From the NCBI GenBank assembly GCA_002496395.1, contig DAJQ01000027.1:1-37914 (forward strand): 37,914 nucleotides of DNA, given 5' to 3'. The position numbers were made by a program, and so were the translations under genes. Source of the DNA: Methanocorpusculaceae archaeon UBA456. GTDB taxonomy: Archaea > Halobacteriota > Methanomicrobia > Methanomicrobiales > Methanocorpusculaceae. Shown in pieces: positions 1 through 7,858 of this stretch. The notes below the pieces were generated by a model, which did no database searches, had not been told where the DNA came from, and worked only from the letters and a program-made list of their open reading frames with translations. Numbering within the stretch: position 1 is the stretch's first letter; each line of letters starts with the position of its first letter.

Positions 1-439
1 CACGGTTCATTGCTTCGCCGAGGGTGCACGAGGGGATCCCAACATCCTGGACCGCAATGAGCGAACTGCCGTGGCAGACGGTTGCGGTGTTATCGACGAT
101 GCCGCCGACAGCTTCAGCGATCGAATGCCCGACACTCTGTGCCTCACAGGAGGTCGATGACCATCCATACATCAGGGGTTTCTTTGCGTCGCAGAGGATC
201 TTTGCGGTATAGTGTGCCGCTTCCTCGTAGGAGACCTCTTTGGTGGTTCCATCTTCCTGCATCATCCGGGGCCGGGTGATCCGGTCCTCGGCCTGCGAGT
301 GGAGGAACTTCTCTGCACCGATTGCGCAGGCATTGTAGACCTCAAGGATCTTCTTGCCGTCGTCACTCAGCTCGACCTCAAGGTCGTCACAGAGTGTCCC
401 GCAGAAGGGGCATATTACATCTGATACGATATTTGCCAT
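1..439 (-). CDS. fwdB: Formylmethanofuran dehydrogenase subunit B, N-terminal part (cut by window edge)
   Basis: This frame is open from an ATG at 439 to the left edge and encodes the first 146 residues of the molybdopterin (Mo or W) catalytic subunit that reduces CO2 to formylmethanofuran in the first step of methanogenesis. Visible features are an N-terminal iron-sulfur motif (C10, C13, C17, C38) and the motif TVCHGSS around residue 120, where C122 corresponds to the metal-binding Cys (or Sec) of the family. The codon is TGC, so this is the cysteine form. A GAGG Shine-Dalgarno element sits about 7 nt before the ATG. The gene has its own promoter upstream and appears to be first in its transcript. 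The sequence does not distinguish the tungsten (Fwd) from the molybdenum (Fmd) isoenzyme. Confidence 0.88.
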   Translation of the reverse strand, partial: MANIVSDVICPFCGTLCDDLEVELSDDGKKILEVYNACAIGAEKFLHSQAEDRITRPRMMQEDGTTKEVSYEEAAHYTAKILCDAKKPLMYGWSSTSCEAQSVGHSIAEAVGGIVDNTATVCHGSSLIAVQDVGIPSCTLGEAMNR

Positions 440-539
440 AACCTAAACCTCGCTTTTCTTCTCCGCGCCCGAAAAAAGAAGAGAGCAGGGGGCGTATGCA
501 CCGGTACTCTCCGGAAACACGGCAGGAGCTGTGTTCGAA

Positions 540-586
540 GTCTAACGAACTGTATGTCTAAAGACGAACTAATACTATATATATTC
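540..586 (-). promoter_or_regulatory. Probable fwdB promoter with repeated upstream motif
   Basis: On the minus strand an A/T-only stretch reading GAATATATATAG (574-586) is a strong TATA-box candidate. It predicts transcription starting near 550 and a leader of about 110 nt before fwdB. Just downstream of the box, two imperfect direct copies of GTCTAA...CGAACT (plus-strand reading; 540-551 and 556-570) occur, and GTTCG/CGAAC (533-537, 546-550) forms an inverted pair. These could bind a regulator; that is inference. Confidence 0.5.
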
Positions 587-604
587 TCCTTTCGGAGCAG
601 ATGA

Positions 605-617
605 AGAAGGAAAAAAG
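605..617 (-). terminator. T-run terminator of the por operon
   Basis: A T6 run on the minus strand (A6 at 611-616 on the plus strand) lies about 15 nt after the porD stop codon, as expected for archaeal intrinsic termination. No stable hairpin precedes it. Confidence 0.5.
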
Positions 618-630
618 ATGGTGGAAGAGA

Positions 631-876
631 TTACCGCTCTTCCCGTTCCATTTTGATTGCTTTTTTTGGGCATTCCTGAGCACAGATCCCGCATCCCTTG
701 CAATAGTCGAGATCTATCTCATGCTCTTCATTGATACAGCCATCTGGGCAGTACATGGCACAGAGTCCGCATGCATTGCACGCTTCCCGGTCGACCACCG
801 GCCGGAAGGTTCTCCACGAACCAGTCATACCGGCAGCTCCCTTCTTCGGCCTGCTCATTGCAACGGGATCATTCAT
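631..876 (-). CDS. porD: 2-oxoacid:ferredoxin oxidoreductase delta subunit (probably pyruvate synthase)
   Basis: An 81-residue ferredoxin-like subunit with two [4Fe-4S] motifs, CNACGLCAMYCP and CKGCGICAQECP. It passes electrons between the TPP-bearing core and external ferredoxin. The start ATG overlaps the stop of the gamma subunit gene by 4 nt, indicating translational coupling, and it is the last gene of the operon. Length and double-cluster layout match PorD/VorD subunits. The substrate (pyruvate versus branched-chain 2-oxoacid) is decided by the other subunits, so the symbol is provisional. Confidence 0.85.
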   Translation of the reverse strand: MNDPVAMSRPKKGAAGMTGSWRTFRPVVDREACNACGLCAMYCPDGCINEEHEIDLDYCKGCGICAQECPKKAIKMEREER

Positions 877-1400
877 AGAATCAGCTCCTTGTAGGCGGCC
901 TCTGCCGCCTTCACATTCCGCTCATCTGAAAACATATCACGGATTGCAGACTCCGCCGATTCACGGGAGATAACATCCATCTTTGCAAGCGCTCCAAGAA
1001 CCGGGGTATTCAAAATGGGGCTGCCAGATACAACCAGATCGACTGAGAGTGCAATCCCGGTGAGATCGATACTGAGAACGTTTACACCGGGAAGATGAAC
1101 CGGATGGGGGCTGTTAATCAGTACAGTTCCACCCTCCTGGATTCCCTGAAGAACATCAACGGTATCCATGATGCTCGCATCAAGGACGACAATAAGGTTT
1201 GGGGATCGGATCTGTGAGTAAATCTTAATCGGCTCTTCATCTATTCGGACAAATGAGGTGACAGGGGCACCCCGCCGCTCGGCACCATAGAAAGGAGCAG
1301 CGGTTGCATGCTTCTTATCGAGGAAGGCAGCCATCGCAAGGAGTCGGGCAGCTGTCACCCCACCCTGCCCGCCACGGGAATGAATCCTGATCTCAAACAT
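873..1400 (-). CDS. porC: 2-oxoacid:ferredoxin oxidoreductase gamma subunit (probably pyruvate synthase)
   Basis: A 175-residue protein with the family-typical N-terminal motif RGGQGGVTAARLLA and a later block PNLIVVLDASIMD. Gamma subunits bind part of the coenzyme A-handling region of the complex. Its ATG at 1400 overlaps the last base of the alpha stop codon, and it overlaps the delta gene by 4 nt. The complex reversibly converts acetyl-CoA, CO2 and reduced ferredoxin to pyruvate, an anabolic entry point in methanogens. Confidence 0.86.
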   Translation of the reverse strand: MFEIRIHSRGGQGGVTAARLLAMAAFLDKKHATAAPFYGAERRGAPVTSFVRIDEEPIKIYSQIRSPNLIVVLDASIMDTVDVLQGIQEGGTVLINSPHPVHLPGVNVLSIDLTGIALSVDLVVSGSPILNTPVLGALAKMDVISRESAESAIRDMFSDERNVKAAEAAYKELIL

Positions 1401-2509
1401 CAGGCATCAACCCCAAACCAGTATTCTTCGTTCATACGGCGATTCCTGACAAACTCAGCGATGTCATCATAGGTGACCTCCTGGCCCCCAAGCCCTGCCA
1501 CCACCGAGAAGATCGAGGCATCGCGATACCGGGATTTGATCGAATCGGTGAGCACCCCGCCGAATCCAAACGAGTATCCCCGGTCAAGGACGACGAGATC
1601 ACGGCCCCTGATATCAAGTTCAGGGAACGGCCTGAACCAGCGTATCCGCATTGAACCTGCTTTGACACCTTCTTTTCTGAGGATATCAACTGCAACCTCT
1701 GCCTCCTTTCCGAGTGTGCCCATTGAGACGATCAGAACATCCGCATCATCACAGAGATACTCGTCAGTTGGCCCATATTTCCGTCCGAACCGTCTGGCAA
1801 ACTCTTCCTCGGCATCCCTGATCACAGAGGGTGAATGTCTCATTGCCCGTTCAATCTCCCACCTGAATTTGAAGTGATCATTTGGTCCGGTGAGTGTGCC
1901 GTATCCTGCGGGATTATCCACATCTATCTTGTGCGGAAGAACCATCGGAGGTATATAGTCGCCAATCTCCACCGTCTCAAGAGACTGCATAATATGCGAG
2001 AGGACAAAACCGTCAAGATTCACCATCACAGGCAGGAGTATCCCGGTATCTTCTGCAATCCTAAATGCCATAAGGGTGGTATCATATGCTTCCTGGACAG
2101 TTGAGACAAAGAACTGGAGCCATCCGGTATCCCGCTGGGAGAAGGCATCGGTGTGTTCTGCCCAGACATTCCAGCCGGGACCAAGAGCACGGTTCACGTT
2201 CGCCATCACGATCGGGAGGCGGGCTCCGGCTGCCCAGTGGAGCATCTCGTGCATATAGAGAAGACCTTGGGAGCTCGTCGCCGTGAAGGAGCGCACACCC
2301 GTGATTGAAGCACCGATACAGGCAGTCATCGCCGAGTGTTCGCTCTCAACCGGGATATACCGTGCATCCATCTCACCGGCGGTGACATATTCTGCGATCT
2401 GCTCAACGATCTCCGTCTGCGGGGTGATCGGATATGCCGCAACTACTGCGGGTTTTGCCGCCTTCACTGCCGCTGCCACCGCTTTGTTTCCTGTTGCTAC
2501 CGTCAGCAT
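1400..2509 (-). CDS. porA: 2-oxoacid:ferredoxin oxidoreductase alpha subunit (probably pyruvate synthase)
   Basis: A 369-residue alpha subunit. The N-terminal motif AAYPITPQTEIVEQIAE and the SEHSAMTACIGAS block (with the Glu that activates TPP in this family) are clear, as is the later LDRGYSFGFGG segment of the domain II region. The gene overlaps the beta subunit gene by 7 nt upstream and touches the gamma gene downstream. Length matches archaeal PorA (about 370-390). Pyruvate is the most likely substrate because of the overall resemblance to archaeal PorA, but VorA-type specificity cannot be excluded by eye. Confidence 0.87.
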   Translation of the reverse strand: MLTVATGNKAVAAAVKAAKPAVVAAYPITPQTEIVEQIAEYVTAGEMDARYIPVESEHSAMTACIGASITGVRSFTATSSQGLLYMHEMLHWAAGARLPIVMANVNRALGPGWNVWAEHTDAFSQRDTGWLQFFVSTVQEAYDTTLMAFRIAEDTGILLPVMVNLDGFVLSHIMQSLETVEIGDYIPPMVLPHKIDVDNPAGYGTLTGPNDHFKFRWEIERAMRHSPSVIRDAEEEFARRFGRKYGPTDEYLCDDADVLIVSMGTLGKEAEVAVDILRKEGVKAGSMRIRWFRPFPELDIRGRDLVVLDRGYSFGFGGVLTDSIKSRYRDASIFSVVAGLGGQEVTYDDIAEFVRNRRMNEEYWFGVDA

Positions 2510-3384
2510 TCTCCTGCCTCCTCTTTTGCGAGCTGTGCAATATTCTTCTCAATAGCCTGCTCCAGCTCATTTACTGTCGAATCGGAGATTCCCTTGAATC
2601 GTCCCTGCACAGAAAGGTAATCCCTGAGTGGCGCCCGTTTCTTCATTGCACCCTTTGAGGGGGAGCTGATCGAGAGTTCGCCATATTTTCTCTCCCAGAG
2701 CACCCAGGAGCCGGTCTTCACCGCAAGCTTTCCAACTGCAACCGACATGTCAGAAGCAATCCGCCATCCCGGAGGACATGGAGCCAGAATATGAATGAAT
2801 GAGGGGCCCGGTGTGGCAAGTGCTGTTTTCACCTTCTCATAGAGATCCTTTGGATATGCAGGGGTTGCAGTCGCCTGGTAGGGAATATTGTGGGCGGCAA
2901 TGATCCGATCCAGATCTTTCTTCGCATTGGTCTTGCCTCCGGGTGTCGTCGTCGTCCTTGCTCCCATCGGGGTTGCTCCTGAACGCTGCATCCCGGTGTT
3001 TCCATATGCCTCGTTATCATAGCAGATATAGAGGAAATCCGTCCCCCGTTCAAGTGCACCGGAGAGCGCCTGGATCCCGATATCAATGGTGCCGCCATCA
3101 CCGGCATACACGATGACATTCGTCTTCTTCCCCATGCTCGCAAATGCCTCGCTCATGCCCGATGCACACGCCGCTGCCGCTGCAAAGGCAATATTGTATA
3201 CAGGAACATTAAATGCAGTATTGGGATAAATTCCCTGCAGAATACTGGTACAGCACGCAGGAACAACCAGCACCGTATCCGGGCCTGCCGCCTTCAGCAC
3301 ATACCGGAGTGTTAATGATGATGTGCATCCGGCACATGCTGTCGTGCATTTTTCAAGGTACTCTTCCTTTGGTATCTCAGCCAT
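2503..3384 (-). CDS. porB: 2-oxoacid:ferredoxin oxidoreductase beta subunit (probably pyruvate synthase)
   Basis: A 293-residue TPP-binding subunit. It has the TPP/Mg motif GDGGTIDIGIQAL followed by YDNEAYGNTGMQRSG, and Cys residues near the N-terminus (C12, C15-type CAGC pair) and a PCPPGW motif that belong to the [4Fe-4S] cluster ligand set. I place the start at the ATG at 3384 (MAEIPKEEY), which matches the family; a TTG three codons further upstream is also open. No good Shine-Dalgarno precedes the ATG, so the transcript may be leaderless. It is first in the operon. Confidence 0.86.
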   Translation of the reverse strand: MAEIPKEEYLEKCTTACAGCTSSLTLRYVLKAAGPDTVLVVPACCTSILQGIYPNTAFNVPVYNIAFAAAAACASGMSEAFASMGKKTNVIVYAGDGGTIDIGIQALSGALERGTDFLYICYDNEAYGNTGMQRSGATPMGARTTTTPGGKTNAKKDLDRIIAAHNIPYQATATPAYPKDLYEKVKTALATPGPSFIHILAPCPPGWRIASDMSVAVGKLAVKTGSWVLWERKYGELSISSPSKGAMKKRAPLRDYLSVQGRFKGISDSTVNELEQAIEKNIAQLAKEEAGEC

Positions 3385-3440
3385 CCTAATCAATTAATAG
3401 TCTGTTATTCATGAATATTGAGCCTTCGGATTTAATCATC

Positions 3441-4025
3441 TCATCCGACCCGGGTATACCGGGTGAGGGATGCAGGAAAAGTAAGAGGAATTGGGATGGG
3501 GTGCACACCCGGTGCGATGATCTCAATTGTGGGTGAATGACCCGGCTTGCAATCAGATAAGTACATCGGACGGATAAAGAGTGTCACCAGATCACCGGGG
3601 TACAGTACCGGATCCTGATCGGGGGGTGCCGATGAGGAGATGGAAAAATAATGAGCGGTTGGAAGAGACGTATAGAGAGGATCGTTTGGGCTGATGGTCT
3701 CATATGTATTCCTGCCGATAAGGTTGATGGTTACCATCCGAAGATCCACAGGATCCGAACCAGGAAGAAGCCTGATCGGAACGAGGATACCTTCAGCAAT
3801 CCTGGGATCATCATTCAGATCGACTGCATAGATCGATCCGGCGACGACAAGTCCGGAACCTGCTTTTGAGAGAGCCTTATGAGTCTGGGTATTCGCACCA
3901 TCAGAGATGCCCATGCCCGCACTGATGATTACATGAGAGAAGACCGCCCCAACCACCACAAATGCGATCAGGACAATTGCTGCTTCAAGTCCGGTGAAGG
4001 CATCATCACCCAAAACCCACCTCAT
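3441..4025 (-). CDS. flaB: Archaellin (archaeal flagellin)
   Basis: A 194-residue structural subunit of the archaellum filament. After a short pre-sequence (MRWVLGDDA) comes FTGLEAAIVLIAF, the hallmark N-terminal helix of archaellins, which starts after the cleavage site of the class III signal peptidase (FlaK/PibD). The remainder is a beta-rich domain of about 150 residues, the usual size. I chose the ATG at 4025 because it gives a normal short pre-peptide; a longer open frame reaches 4070. The start lies inside the 3' end of the next archaellin gene (20-nt overlap), so the two are probably translated together. Confidence 0.85.
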   Translation of the reverse strand: MRWVLGDDAFTGLEAAIVLIAFVVVGAVFSHVIISAGMGISDGANTQTHKALSKAGSGLVVAGSIYAVDLNDDPRIAEGILVPIRLLPGSDPVDLRMVTINLIGRNTYETISPNDPLYTSLPTAHYFSISSSAPPDQDPVLYPGDLVTLFIRPMYLSDCKPGHSPTIEIIAPGVHPIPIPLTFPASLTRYTRVG

Positions 4026-4545
4026 AGTAGTTTTTCCGTGCAAAAGCAGGAGGCGTCTGGCACCGGACATTGACTGGCACCCCCCATGGAGGATGGATGA
4101 TAAGCGTAAAGGGAATATCAGCTGTCAGCACTCCGGCACCAGGGAGCAATTCGACCTTCAGTATCTCACCCTCAGAGAGGAAGCCATCTCTGGTGATCTC
4201 ATTATGCCATGAGAGTACAACAGAAGATGAAGGGATCTCATATATCCCGACAGGTGTCAGAAGTGAAAACCTGATTGCGGATACCGGCATCGGCTCGCCG
4301 ATTGCTTCACAGGAGAAGAAGAGTTTTTCAATATAATTGGAATTATCATCCGCACGACCGACGACGGTTCCCATGACCATTACCGCAGTTGGAGATCTCC
4401 CGCCATCAAGCGCCACTTCTTTCGCCTTACTCGAAGAGGAGAAACCGGCTCCAAGAATCGCAAATGAGAATACCCCGGCAACGACGATAAAGGCGATCAG
4501 AACGATTGCTGCCTCAAGTCCCGAGAAACCGTCATCACCTGCCAT
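4006..4545 (-). CDS. flaB: Archaellin (archaeal flagellin), second copy
   Basis: A 179-residue archaellin paralogue. It has the N-terminal FSGLEAAIVLIAF helix after a very short pre-sequence and a beta-rich C-terminal part. Its N-terminal 35 residues closely resemble those of the downstream copy, while the outer domains are very different. The start is uncertain: ATGs at 4545, 4554 and 4581 are in frame. The first two give a pre-peptide without the usual basic residue; 4581 gives one containing Arg but a longer leader. It overlaps the 3' end of the ManC gene. No assembly genes (flaC-J/arlC-J) are present in the window. Confidence 0.83.
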   Translation of the reverse strand: MAGDDGFSGLEAAIVLIAFIVVAGVFSFAILGAGFSSSSKAKEVALDGGRSPTAVMVMGTVVGRADDNSNYIEKLFFSCEAIGEPMPVSAIRFSLLTPVGIYEIPSSSVVLSWHNEITRDGFLSEGEILKVELLPGAGVLTADIPFTLIIHPPWGVPVNVRCQTPPAFARKNYYEVGFG

Positions 4546-5872
4546 AGTGATCATCAAGCCTGATGATATCATCCTCTCCAAGATACTCCCCGATCTGCAC
4601 CTCGATCATCTCAAGCGGGATCTTCCCCTGGTTTTCCAGACGGTGGACGGCACCGGCACGGACGAAGGTCGATTCGCCCTGTGTGAGCACCCGGGTGGTG
4701 CCATCTATCCTGACATGGGCACATCCCGAGACGACAACCCAGTGCTCGCTCCTGTGTTGGTGCTGCTGGAGTGAGAGAGATGCACCCGGTTTGACCGTGA
4801 TCCGCTTGATCTTAAAGAACTGTGATTCTTCCAGTACCAGATAGGTTCCCCAGGGACGATGGACGAGACGATGCTCTTCAACCGTCCTGTCATGGAGAGC
4901 TGAAAGAGCCGCCACCACCTCGCGGACACGCTCGGTTGCATCCCTGTTGCAGATGAGGAGCGCATCGTCAGTATCCACTACAACAAGATCCGAAACACCG
5001 ACCGCAGCCACCCGTTTTCCTTCAGGATGAATGAAGGTGCATCCTCTGGAGTCGAGCATGAGGGCCTCACCGACATTGTCATCCGGATCGGGTCCTGAGG
5101 CATCATGCAGGGCAGAGAAGGTACCAAGGTCGGTCCATGGAACGGAAAGGGGGACGACCGCTACGCGTGATGAATGCTCAAGGAGTCCATAATCAACCGA
5201 GAGGGATGGAATCTGTGGGTAGGCATCAGGGAGGTCCGCTTCGGCAATATCCGGTGCATATCTGCCGCATTCCTCAAAGAAGACACGGGGCGTCATCAGG
5301 AAGATCCCGGCGTTCCAGAGAGCTCCATCTGCAATTAACTTCTCTGCGATGAGCTGATCGGGTTTTTCATGGAATGTGGCGGCAATATAACCGTTTAAGA
5401 CAGGATCGCCGGGAGAGATGTATCCATATCCGGTATGCGGGCGATCAGGCACAACACCGAAGGTGACGAGATGATCTGCTGCGAGCGGAGCTGAACTGGC
5501 AACAACCTCTTCCATGCCGATTCCAATCAGGTGATCGGTCGGATAGATGACAACCGGCTCATCGGGATCGCTCTCGAAGAGATGCATCCCCCAGGCAATC
5601 GCGGGGAGTGTGTTTCTGCCGCAGGGTTCGATCAGGATCCGATCATCGATCACCTCTTCCCCAAGCTCTTCAATCTGATTTTTTACAAGAAACTCGTAAT
5701 CTGCTCCGGTCACTACAACGATCTCGTCCGGGGAAGAGAGGAGGCGGGATCGCTGGTATGCCTGCTGGAAGAGCGTCTCTTCAAAGAGTTTGATGAACTG
5801 CTTCGGGCATCTGCTGCGGGAGAGTGGCCAGAGGCGGGTCCCGCTTCCTCCTGCAAGAAGAATCGTCCTGAT
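4535..5872 (-). CDS. manC: Mannose-1-phosphate guanylyltransferase / mannose-6-phosphate isomerase, atypical start
   Basis: Makes GDP-mannose from mannose-1-phosphate and GTP. The open frame (about 445 residues) contains the nucleotidyltransferase signature GGSGTRLWPLSR, then PKQFIKLF, an EPCGRNTLPAIA block, and a C-terminal cupin (HRPWGTYLVLEE, QQHQHRSEHWVVVSG) typical of the bifunctional type II isomerase. The first normal start codon, a GTG at 5713, would delete the whole nucleotide-binding signature. The frame upstream reaches an in-frame TGA at 5881-5879 with no ATG, GTG or TTG. An AAGGTGATC ribosome-binding site (5877-5885) sits 4 nt before an ATC at 5872, exactly where the family's initiator Met falls. 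I therefore annotate an ATC start or a mutated start codon. Downstream it overlaps the archaellin genes, suggesting a role in surface glycosylation. Confidence 0.82.
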   Translation of the reverse strand: MRTILLAGGSGTRLWPLSRSRCPKQFIKLFEETLFQQAYQRSRLLSSPDEIVVVTGADYEFLVKNQIEELGEEVIDDRILIEPCGRNTLPAIAWGMHLFESDPDEPVVIYPTDHLIGIGMEEVVASSAPLAADHLVTFGVVPDRPHTGYGYISPGDPVLNGYIAATFHEKPDQLIAEKLIADGALWNAGIFLMTPRVFFEECGRYAPDIAEADLPDAYPQIPSLSVDYGLLEHSSRVAVVPLSVPWTDLGTFSALHDASGPDPDDNVGEALMLDSRGCTFIHPEGKRVAAVGVSDLVVVDTDDALLICNRDATERVREVVAALSALHDRTVEEHRLVHRPWGTYLVLEESQFFKIKRITVKPGASLSLQQHQHRSEHWVVVSGCAHVRIDGTTRVLTQGESTFVRAGAVHRLENQGKIPLEMIEVQIGEYLGEDDIIRLDDHYGR

Positions 5873-6050
5873 ACCGGATCACCTTTCCAGTACATTCTCA
5901 AAGAAAAGGGATAATTCTTTTCAATCTGACTTCTGGAAGATATTATTCATGCCGGATGACCTTGATCAAGAGGCTCCCCTGACCCTGAACAATACCCTCT
6001 CCCCTCCAGGGAGTATATTTTCGAGATACCCCGGAACCGGATCGCTTCTT
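5873..6050 (-). promoter_or_regulatory. Promoter region of manC-archaellin operon
   Basis: This 178-nt gap holds the ManC ribosome-binding site (5877-5885), a TATA-like GAATAATATC on the minus strand (5939-5948, predicted start near 5917), and a small perfect inverted repeat CTCCC/GGGAG (about 5998-6012). I see no gene in it. The GGGAG repeat is followed on the plus strand by TATATTTT, but no plus-strand gene ends here. Confidence 0.35.
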
Positions 6051-7181
6051 TCATCGCTTCTTACGAGAGTAGAGGAGTGCCCCGGCAACGATCACCACAG
6101 AGAGCCCTATGATTCCAATCACAAGAGGGGACATGCCTCCATCCTGTTCTGCAACCGGCATCAGACCTGAACGAATCGTCACATGGGTAATCTCTTCGTA
6201 GAGGTTCCCGTCATCATCACGGTACCTGGTGACAAGAGGTACTGTCTCAGCATCTTTTGCAGCAAATGTCACCTCAAACGATGAGAAGTCATCTGCATCA
6301 AGCGCTCCGACAACATAGACCCGGAAGGGATCGATCGGCTCTGCCGGATCCTTTGTTGTCATCACCACCGAGCGGGCGGTTTCAAGCCCGGCATTTGAGA
6401 CATCCCCGGTGATCCGATAGCCGCCGGTAATCGATGAAACCTCCACATTCGAGACGATCGGCTCTGCCACCCTCTTGGCAGTTCCCGGGACAACCGGGAT
6501 GGTGAGAGGAACTGAATGCCGGTTCTGACCATTGCGGTACTCGACATTGAAGGTGAGATCGCCGGTTCCGGTCGGCGTAACAGAAAATGTTGCATCTTTT
6601 ATTTCTCCAGGTTCGAGAGTGCCGATGAAGATACTTGTGGGGACAGTATCAGCTATTCCTGTTTGCGGGGTGATGGTAACCCCGGAAAGTGCATTCTCAC
6701 GCGGATTTCCAAGAGAGACAACAACCGTATCTTTCTTTCCTTCCATGAAGATATCAGGACGGGTTGTGATTCCTGCGTCTATTGGCGTCTTATCTACCTT
6801 GAGTTGAACGGGAAACATCATATTGCCAGTTGGGACAAAATTCAGGGAGAACCTGGGATAAAAGATCCCTTCATCACTTCCAGCACGTATCGTGAAGCTT
6901 GTTGTCATGGTATCTCCTGAGCCAAGTCTTCCAATCCCTGTGTAATGAGGGCTCTCGATAATAGAGATGCTTCGTGTCCCCTGAAGGTTTACTCGTGATA
7001 ATTCAACCGGATCAGTCCCTGTATTTTTGATGACGATAGTCACCGTCCCGGTATCATGGGGAAAGAATACCTCGGGATCAAGAGTGACATCCATCACTCC
7101 TATCTGCGAAGCTGAACCTGATCCTACAATACCATATACGAGCATGAAAGCGATAGCCAGCAGAATAAATCGTACTTTCAT
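6051..7181 (-). CDS. Secreted, membrane-anchored COG1361-type (S-layer-like) protein
   Basis: A 376-residue surface protein. It has an N-terminal signal peptide (residues 1-24, ending GSGSAS), a long extracellular part built from beta-sandwich domains with CARDB/NEW-like phrases (TVTIVIKNTGTDPVELSRV, GDVSNAGLETARSVVM), and a C-terminal transmembrane helix (about 350-371) ending in RKKR. This matches the architecture of archaeal COG1361 proteins, which are thought to take part in the envelope or in binding; no enzyme activity is suggested. The start ATG overlaps the stop of the Yip1 gene (TGATG), so the two are cotranscribed and probably coupled. A GGGG element lies 8 nt upstream. Confidence 0.7.
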   Translation of the reverse strand: MKVRFILLAIAFMLVYGIVGSGSASQIGVMDVTLDPEVFFPHDTGTVTIVIKNTGTDPVELSRVNLQGTRSISIIESPHYTGIGRLGSGDTMTTSFTIRAGSDEGIFYPRFSLNFVPTGNMMFPVQLKVDKTPIDAGITTRPDIFMEGKKDTVVVSLGNPRENALSGVTITPQTGIADTVPTSIFIGTLEPGEIKDATFSVTPTGTGDLTFNVEYRNGQNRHSVPLTIPVVPGTAKRVAEPIVSNVEVSSITGGYRITGDVSNAGLETARSVVMTTKDPAEPIDPFRVYVVGALDADDFSSFEVTFAAKDAETVPLVTRYRDDDGNLYEEITHVTIRSGLMPVAEQDGGMSPLVIGIIGLSVVIVAGALLYSRKKR

Positions 7182-7843
7182 CAGAATACCCCATATGATG
7201 CGATGGCTATGATCAGATAGATCGCAACCGGAATAATAACTGTGATCCCTGCATCCCGTGCAGTAAGCTTCCGTGCATGGCGGATACCATAATACCAGAT
7301 ATTTGCCGCCCAGATCATGAAGACTATGGAGAGGAATGTCTGGAGGAGGGTAAAGTCCGCCATCACCGGCTGGTTCATGAATACCTCGACTGCTTCCTCA
7401 GCTGCAACCGGATCCATAATATCACGGATAACCGGGGCCACCACCTGATCGGCGACCATCGCCAGATATGCAATCCCGATCCCGAGAGCGGCAATCAGCG
7501 GTGCCATCCCATACCCGACTGCCTCGAGCACCTTCTTCATCGATCCCTCTCCATGAAAGGCCATGCTGATCAGGTAGAAAACCACAGAAGCGATGATCCA
7601 GACGATTATTCCTCCAATAAAACCCCCTATTGCTCCGAAGATTGCGATGACCCCTCCATACCCTTCGAGGGCAACATCATACATCGGGGCCATGAGTGCA
7701 GCCATCTGGTACCCGGCAATCGCCGAGAGGATACCATAGATGAAAACTATGCCAAGCGGCACCGCAAGTGCCGGTTCCTCTTTCGACTGCTCACCAAAGA
7801 ACTCGTCAGGCCTGAAGAGTGCTGTTACTATGTTGGATGCCAT
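7181..7843 (-). CDS. Yip1-family integral membrane protein
   Basis: A 220-residue protein with about five hydrophobic segments (near residues 25-50, 65-95, 105-135, 160-185, 195-218). The N-terminal phrase LFRPDEFFGE is typical of prokaryotic Yip1-domain proteins, and the GxxGGFIGGIIVWIIASVVFYL-type second region fits too. The biochemical role of these proteins is unknown; in archaea and bacteria they often sit beside secreted or transport proteins, as here beside the COG1361-like protein. A strong ribosome-binding site (GGTGGTGA) precedes the ATG by 7 nt. Confidence 0.7.
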   Translation of the reverse strand: MASNIVTALFRPDEFFGEQSKEEPALAVPLGIVFIYGILSAIAGYQMAALMAPMYDVALEGYGGVIAIFGAIGGFIGGIIVWIIASVVFYLISMAFHGEGSMKKVLEAVGYGMAPLIAALGIGIAYLAMVADQVVAPVIRDIMDPVAAEEAVEVFMNQPVMADFTLLQTFLSIVFMIWAANIWYYGIRHARKLTARDAGITVIIPVAIYLIIAIASYGVF

Positions 7844-7858
7844 GTATTGTTCACCACC

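Noticed and set aside
4535..5713. ManC as a truncated pseudogene starting at the GTG at 5713
   Set aside because: The missing N-terminus is intact upstream in the same frame, with a ribosome-binding site; only the start codon is abnormal.
5713..5901. ORF just upstream of the ManC GTG as a separate gene
   Set aside because: It is the wrong reading frame of the ManC N-terminal segment; the correct frame encodes the nucleotidyltransferase signature.
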